Origin: Allocoleopsis franciscana PCC 7113 | Lineage (GTDB): Bacteria; Cyanobacteriota; Cyanobacteriia; Cyanobacteriales; Coleofasciculaceae | NCBI RefSeq assembly: GCF_000317515.1 | Contig: NC_019738.1 | Span: 3,560,001-3,624,000, forward strand | Length of the DNA: 64,000 nt | Reading direction: 5' to 3' | Part shown: positions 61,004-64,000 of the stretch, one piece after another | How the letters are laid out: the number at the start of each line of letters is the position of its first letter | Position numbering within the stretch: the stretch's first letter is position 1 | Program-made: the position numbers and the translations under genes | The notes under the pieces: generated by a model | What the model saw: only the letters and a program-made list of their open reading frames with translations | Databases searched by the model: none | Told to the model about the DNA's origin: nothing

Positions 61004-62128
61004 ATGAAAATTGAGACACTAGCTGTACATGCAGGTCATCACGTCGATGCGGCAACAGGAGCGATTGCACCCCCCATCTATTTATCCACCACCTTTGAGC
61101 GTCAGGTCGATGGCAGCTATCCTCATGGATATAAATACATTCGAGACAATAATCCCAATCGAGAAGCCTTAGAACAATGTTTATGTCAACTAGAGGGAGG
61201 AGTGGCCGCCGCCGCCTTTTCTTCAGGTTCAGCCGCAACGATGAGTGTATTCCAAGCGCTACAACCTGGAAGCCATCTGATTGCACCTTTAGATGCATAC
61301 TCTGGAACCACCTCTCTGTTGCGAGAAATTTTTATCCCGTGGAATTTGTCCGTCACGTTTGTGGATATGACCGATCCTAGCGCTGTCGAGCAAGCGCTTG
61401 AGCCTAACACCAAGCTGATTTGGGTGGAAACCCCCTCTAATCCCATGCTCAAAATAATCGATATTGCCAAGATTGCAGACATCACTCATCAAGTCAATGC
61501 CTGTTGTGTTTGCGATAATACCTGGGCAACACCAATGGGACAAAATCCCTTTCAATGGGGTGCCGACTTAGTCGTGCATTCTACGACCAAATATCTGAGT
61601 GGGCATAGTGATGTGATGGGAGGTGTCGCGATTACCAAGGCGGCAGATGACTTTTTTCAAAAGATTCGCAGCATTCAAACCCTTGGTGGTGCGGTCGCTT
61701 CTCCCTTCGATGCTTGGCTTGTCTTGCGCGGGATTCAAACCTTACCCTACCGCATGAGAGGCCACTCAGAAAATGCGCTGAAAGTGGCAAGGTTTTTGAG
61801 TGAACACCCCCAAGTGGAGACAGTGCATTATCCAGGACTTCAACACCATCCAGGACATGAGATTGCTCAGCAACAGATGCAACTGTTTGGGGGAATGCTG
61901 TCATTTCAAGTAAAAGGAGGACGAGAGAAGGCTTTTGCCGTTGTGGCAAAGGTAAAGCTTTTTAAGAGGGCAACCAGCTTAGGCGGTGTAGAAAGTTTAA
62001 TCGAACATCGTGCCTCAATCGAAGGTGCTGGAACAAAAACCCCAGAGAATTTATTGCGTGTTTCGGTAGGTCTTGAACATCCAGACGATTTGATCGAAGA
62101 TTTGGCTCAATCGCTGAATTTAGATTGA
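61004..62128 (+). CDS. Cystathionine gamma-synthase/lyase-family PLP enzyme
   Basis: A 374-residue cytoplasmic enzyme of the Cys/Met-metabolism PLP family. Landmarks: 'IAPPIYLSTTFER', 'YKYIRDNNPNREALEQCLCQ' (Tyr and Arg that bind PLP phosphate), 'AAFSSGSAATMSVFQAL', 'VETPSNPMLKI', the PLP Asp in 'CVCDNTWATP' and the Schiff-base Lys in 'HSTTKYLSGHSDVMGG'. It ends 'LLRVSVGLEHPDDLIEDLAQ'. Members make or break cystathionine or catalyse related sulfur-amino-acid steps; synthase, lyase and O-acetylhomoserine reactions cannot be told apart here. There is no neighbouring sulfur gene except metE, 27 kb away. TAAGGG precedes the ATG. Confidence 0.92.
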   Translation: MKIETLAVHAGHHVDAATGAIAPPIYLSTTFERQVDGSYPHGYKYIRDNNPNREALEQCLCQLEGGVAAAAFSSGSAATMSVFQALQPGSHLIAPLDAYSGTTSLLREIFIPWNLSVTFVDMTDPSAVEQALEPNTKLIWVETPSNPMLKIIDIAKIADITHQVNACCVCDNTWATPMGQNPFQWGADLVVHSTTKYLSGHSDVMGGVAITKAADDFFQKIRSIQTLGGAVASPFDAWLVLRGIQTLPYRMRGHSENALKVARFLSEHPQVETVHYPGLQHHPGHEIAQQQMQLFGGMLSFQVKGGREKAFAVVAKVKLFKRATSLGGVESLIEHRASIEGAGTKTPENLLRVSVGLEHPDDLIEDLAQSLNLD

Positions 62129-62301
62129 CTCAGATTGCATCGGAATTCTGCAAAAACCTCAGCGTCCCTCAGCGTCTCCCACTGCGCCCTCTGCGTTAAA
62201 AAAAATGATTCCAATGCAAACGGATTCGATATGACACAGCATCTCCGGAACCACCCATTCTCCCCTTGAAGTAGCCTACGAGCACTTCAGGAGGCAGCCT
62301 G

Positions 62302-63309
62302 ATGCCCATCAAGTTACGCATTGCTACATTCAACTTAGAAAACCTGGACGACAAACCGGGAGAAAAGCCCACTCTGGAGGAACGCATCGCCGTCATGCGA
62401 CCTCAACTTCAACGGCTCAATGCCGATATCCTATGCTTACAGGAGGTTAACGGACAGGAACAGGTGGGGCAACCTCGCCAGCTTTTGGCGTTACAAAAAC
62501 TCATTGAGGGAACACCTTACGCTAACTTCGCCTCTGTGAGTACCATGACCGAGGATAAGAAGCAAGTCTACGATGAACGCAACCTCGTCATTCTTAGTCG
62601 CTTTGAGATTCTCGGACACCAACAGTACAAACACAAATTTGCCCCACCTCCTTTGTACCGCACGGTGACCGCGACTCCAGGGGATAAAGAAGCGAAGGAA
62701 GTAACCTGGGAGCGACCGTTCTTACACGCTACCATCAAACTCCCCGATAGTCAGATTCTCAATATCATTAACGTCCACCTGAAATCTAAACTACCCAGCC
62801 CGATTCCAGGGCAAAAGCTCAACAATTATACTTGGAAAACCCCCTCTGGGTGGGCGGAGGGATTCTTCCTGTCGTCGATGAAGCGAGTGGGACAGGCGCT
62901 AGAGACACGGATTTTCATCGATCAGTTGTTTGATGCCGATGAAGAGGCGCTAGTTGTAGTCTGTGGGGATTTTAATGCAGAAATCGACGAAGTTGCAATG
63001 GAAGCCATTCGGGGAGATGTTGAGAATACAGGAAATGGCAAGCTCTCGAAGCGGGTAATGGTGGCTTGTGAACGTAGTATTCCTGAGCCTGCGCGGTTCT
63101 CCTTGTTACACCACGGTAAGGGGAGAATGTTAGACCATGTGCTGATTTCGCGGAGGTTACTAGCGTACTACCGGGGGGCAGAAATTCATAATGAGCTGCT
63201 GCACGACGAATCCCTCGCCTTTGCCACTGATATGCTGTATCCCGAATCCGATCACGCACCCGTGATTGCTCAATTTGAGCTGCCAGATGGTAATTTGCTG
63301 AACTCTTAG
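62302..63309 (+). CDS. Endonuclease/exonuclease/phosphatase-family protein
   Basis: A 335-residue protein with AGGAGG 8 bases before its ATG and no signal peptide. The metal and catalytic residues of the EEP fold are visible: Asn in 'RIATFNLENLD', Glu in 'ILCLQEVNG', 'NIINVHLKSKLP', Asp/Asn in 'VVVCGDFNAEIDEV', 'RMLDHVLISRRLL' and the final His in 'YPESDHAPVIAQFEL'. The family includes DNA-repair nucleases, DNases and phosphatases for lipids or nucleotides; the substrate is not determinable. The DUF2278 gene follows 57 bases later on the same strand with a good ribosome site, so the two may form a unit. Confidence 0.88.
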   Translation: MPIKLRIATFNLENLDDKPGEKPTLEERIAVMRPQLQRLNADILCLQEVNGQEQVGQPRQLLALQKLIEGTPYANFASVSTMTEDKKQVYDERNLVILSRFEILGHQQYKHKFAPPPLYRTVTATPGDKEAKEVTWERPFLHATIKLPDSQILNIINVHLKSKLPSPIPGQKLNNYTWKTPSGWAEGFFLSSMKRVGQALETRIFIDQLFDADEEALVVVCGDFNAEIDEVAMEAIRGDVENTGNGKLSKRVMVACERSIPEPARFSLLHHGKGRMLDHVLISRRLLAYYRGAEIHNELLHDESLAFATDMLYPESDHAPVIAQFELPDGNLLNS

Positions 63310-63366
63310 CAGATTCATGACCGAATTGAATTGAGTGAATTAATTAACCCAAGGAGACAAAAGAAA

Positions 63367-64000
63367 ATGCCTATCAAAAATTACGGTGTTTTGAAAGGTC
63401 GGGCTGTGGCTGGCAAGATGGAAAATGATGACAAAAGCCCACATTATCAAGTACATGTCAAAGATAATCAACAGAGCTACCGCCTTGCCATCAATGTTCA
63501 GTCAGTGCTGGCTCCCGTCGATTTGTTGTACTTCGTAGACGACGATTTTGATCACTCCATTACTGACAAGCTGACTGCGTTAGATTTGGGTTTTCATCTA
63601 TTGCCGAGCAAGCCAGGAGAGTTGGCTTTAGACTACATCCGGGGGAACCTATTTGATGTTACCCAAATGAAGCCGTTGCCGTACAACGTGCCTGGGCCAG
63701 ATAATGACCTGAATGAACTGATTGATTTATACATTCAACGGGCGATTAAATCTGACAAAGCCGTTGTGTATGCCTTCGGTGAAAAATGGGGGCCAGAGAC
63801 TAAGGCGGATAAGATTTTCGGCTTCCGTCCTGGGAATGGGGTTCATGACATACACATGAATCAGGGCAGTTCAGGTACGTTTCAAAAATATAACGGGGTT
63901 TATCAAGATGGGGGGCTGCTGATTCACTTCCCAGAACGGAATCAGTGGGTTGCGGCTTTCTTTGCCTTCCAGTCGCAGTCGTTCCATACTGATGATGTGA
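63367..64000 (+). CDS. DUF2278 (YukJ-like) protein, partial
   Basis: The frame starts at ATG 63367, with AAGGAGAC about 14 bases upstream, and is still open at the window edge after 211 codons. It begins 'MPIKNYGVLKGRAVAGKMEN' and contains 'PHYQVHVKDNQQSYRLAINV', 'LALDYIRGNLFDVTQMKPLP', 'YAFGEKWGPETKADKIFGF' and 'GVHDIHMNQGSSG', the pattern of DUF2278/YukJ proteins, which are usually about 220-230 residues. Only a few residues should be missing. The His/Asp-containing 'HDIHMNQG' is the best-conserved motif in the family as I recall it. The function is unknown. Confidence 0.85.
   Translation, partial: MPIKNYGVLKGRAVAGKMENDDKSPHYQVHVKDNQQSYRLAINVQSVLAPVDLLYFVDDDFDHSITDKLTALDLGFHLLPSKPGELALDYIRGNLFDVTQMKPLPYNVPGPDNDLNELIDLYIQRAIKSDKAVVYAFGEKWGPETKADKIFGFRPGNGVHDIHMNQGSSGTFQKYNGVYQDGGLLIHFPERNQWVAAFFAFQSQSFHTDDV

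Overview
The window comes from a cyanobacterium, probably a filamentous one with a large, repeat-rich genome. The HIP1 octamer GCGATCGC recurs throughout. The gene content is also cyanobacterial: a bacteriophytochrome kinase, cytochrome c6 with a PetR/PetP-like pair, DevBCA exporter genes, XisI, ComFB, a Ser/Thr-kinase/histidine-kinase giant, and AMIN-domain TonB receptors.

Layout. 0-3.7 kb: remnants of glutathione transferase, a dihydrofolate-reductase-like protein and a short-chain dehydrogenase surround a VOC protein and a complete phosphoenolpyruvate synthase/rifampicin phosphotransferase-like enzyme that looks Firmicute-like. 3.9-16.5 kb: a signalling island, all on the minus strand. It holds a small conserved protein, ComFB, three single-domain receivers, a 1594-residue bacteriophytochrome histidine kinase, a GAF histidine kinase that has lost its phospho-acceptor His, and an OmpR-type multi-receiver regulator with a cut-off GGDEF tail. 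Most of these genes carry an upstream direct repeat (TTCCTCA, 11-bp period). 16.5-18.9 kb: a PEP-synthase remnant interrupted by an IS5-type element. 19.2-26.6 kb: PetP-PetR-like genes divergent from cytochrome c6, then a TPR lipoprotein-like gene, a TonB receptor and an RhtX/FptX-like MFS importer. Identical 24-bp sites precede both cytochrome c6 and the receptor, suggesting one copper-responsive regulon.

26.6-36.1 kb: a methyltransferase remnant, an IS1634-family element nested in a MITE, two DUF1636 proteins (one behind a cobalamin riboswitch), a XisH-XisI deletion fusion, an ABC-exporter remnant, metE and an uncharacterised family. A second, same-length IS5 copy in inverted orientation closes this stretch. 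36.1-37.8 kb: an integrase fragment joined to an integron-style cassette array with two attC-like sites. 37.9-42.4 kb: a G+C-rich minus-strand operon with a membrane-anchored zinc-ribbon ClpS, DUF6882, a TPR protein, a membrane protein, a DUF6331-VOC fusion and a methyltransferase.

42.7-50.5 kb: an AraC regulator, then a metal-handling cluster. It has a second member of the uncharacterised family, a 2Fe-2S thioredoxin-like fusion protein, a metallophosphoesterase, a His-rich CobW fragment, a full CobW GTPase and a WD40 protein, with several truncated genes between them. 50.6-64 kb: DevBCA-type exporter with a divergent AraC regulator, a 1817-residue kinase, a cystathionine gamma-synthase-like enzyme, an endonuclease/exonuclease/phosphatase protein and the start of a DUF2278 protein.

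The most notable themes are the two candidate regulons defined by repeated operators, the integron cassette remnant, the cobalamin/metal loci with an unnamed paralogous family, and unusually many internally deleted or truncated genes. All calls come from reading the sequence; no database search was run. No tRNA, rRNA or CRISPR array was seen.
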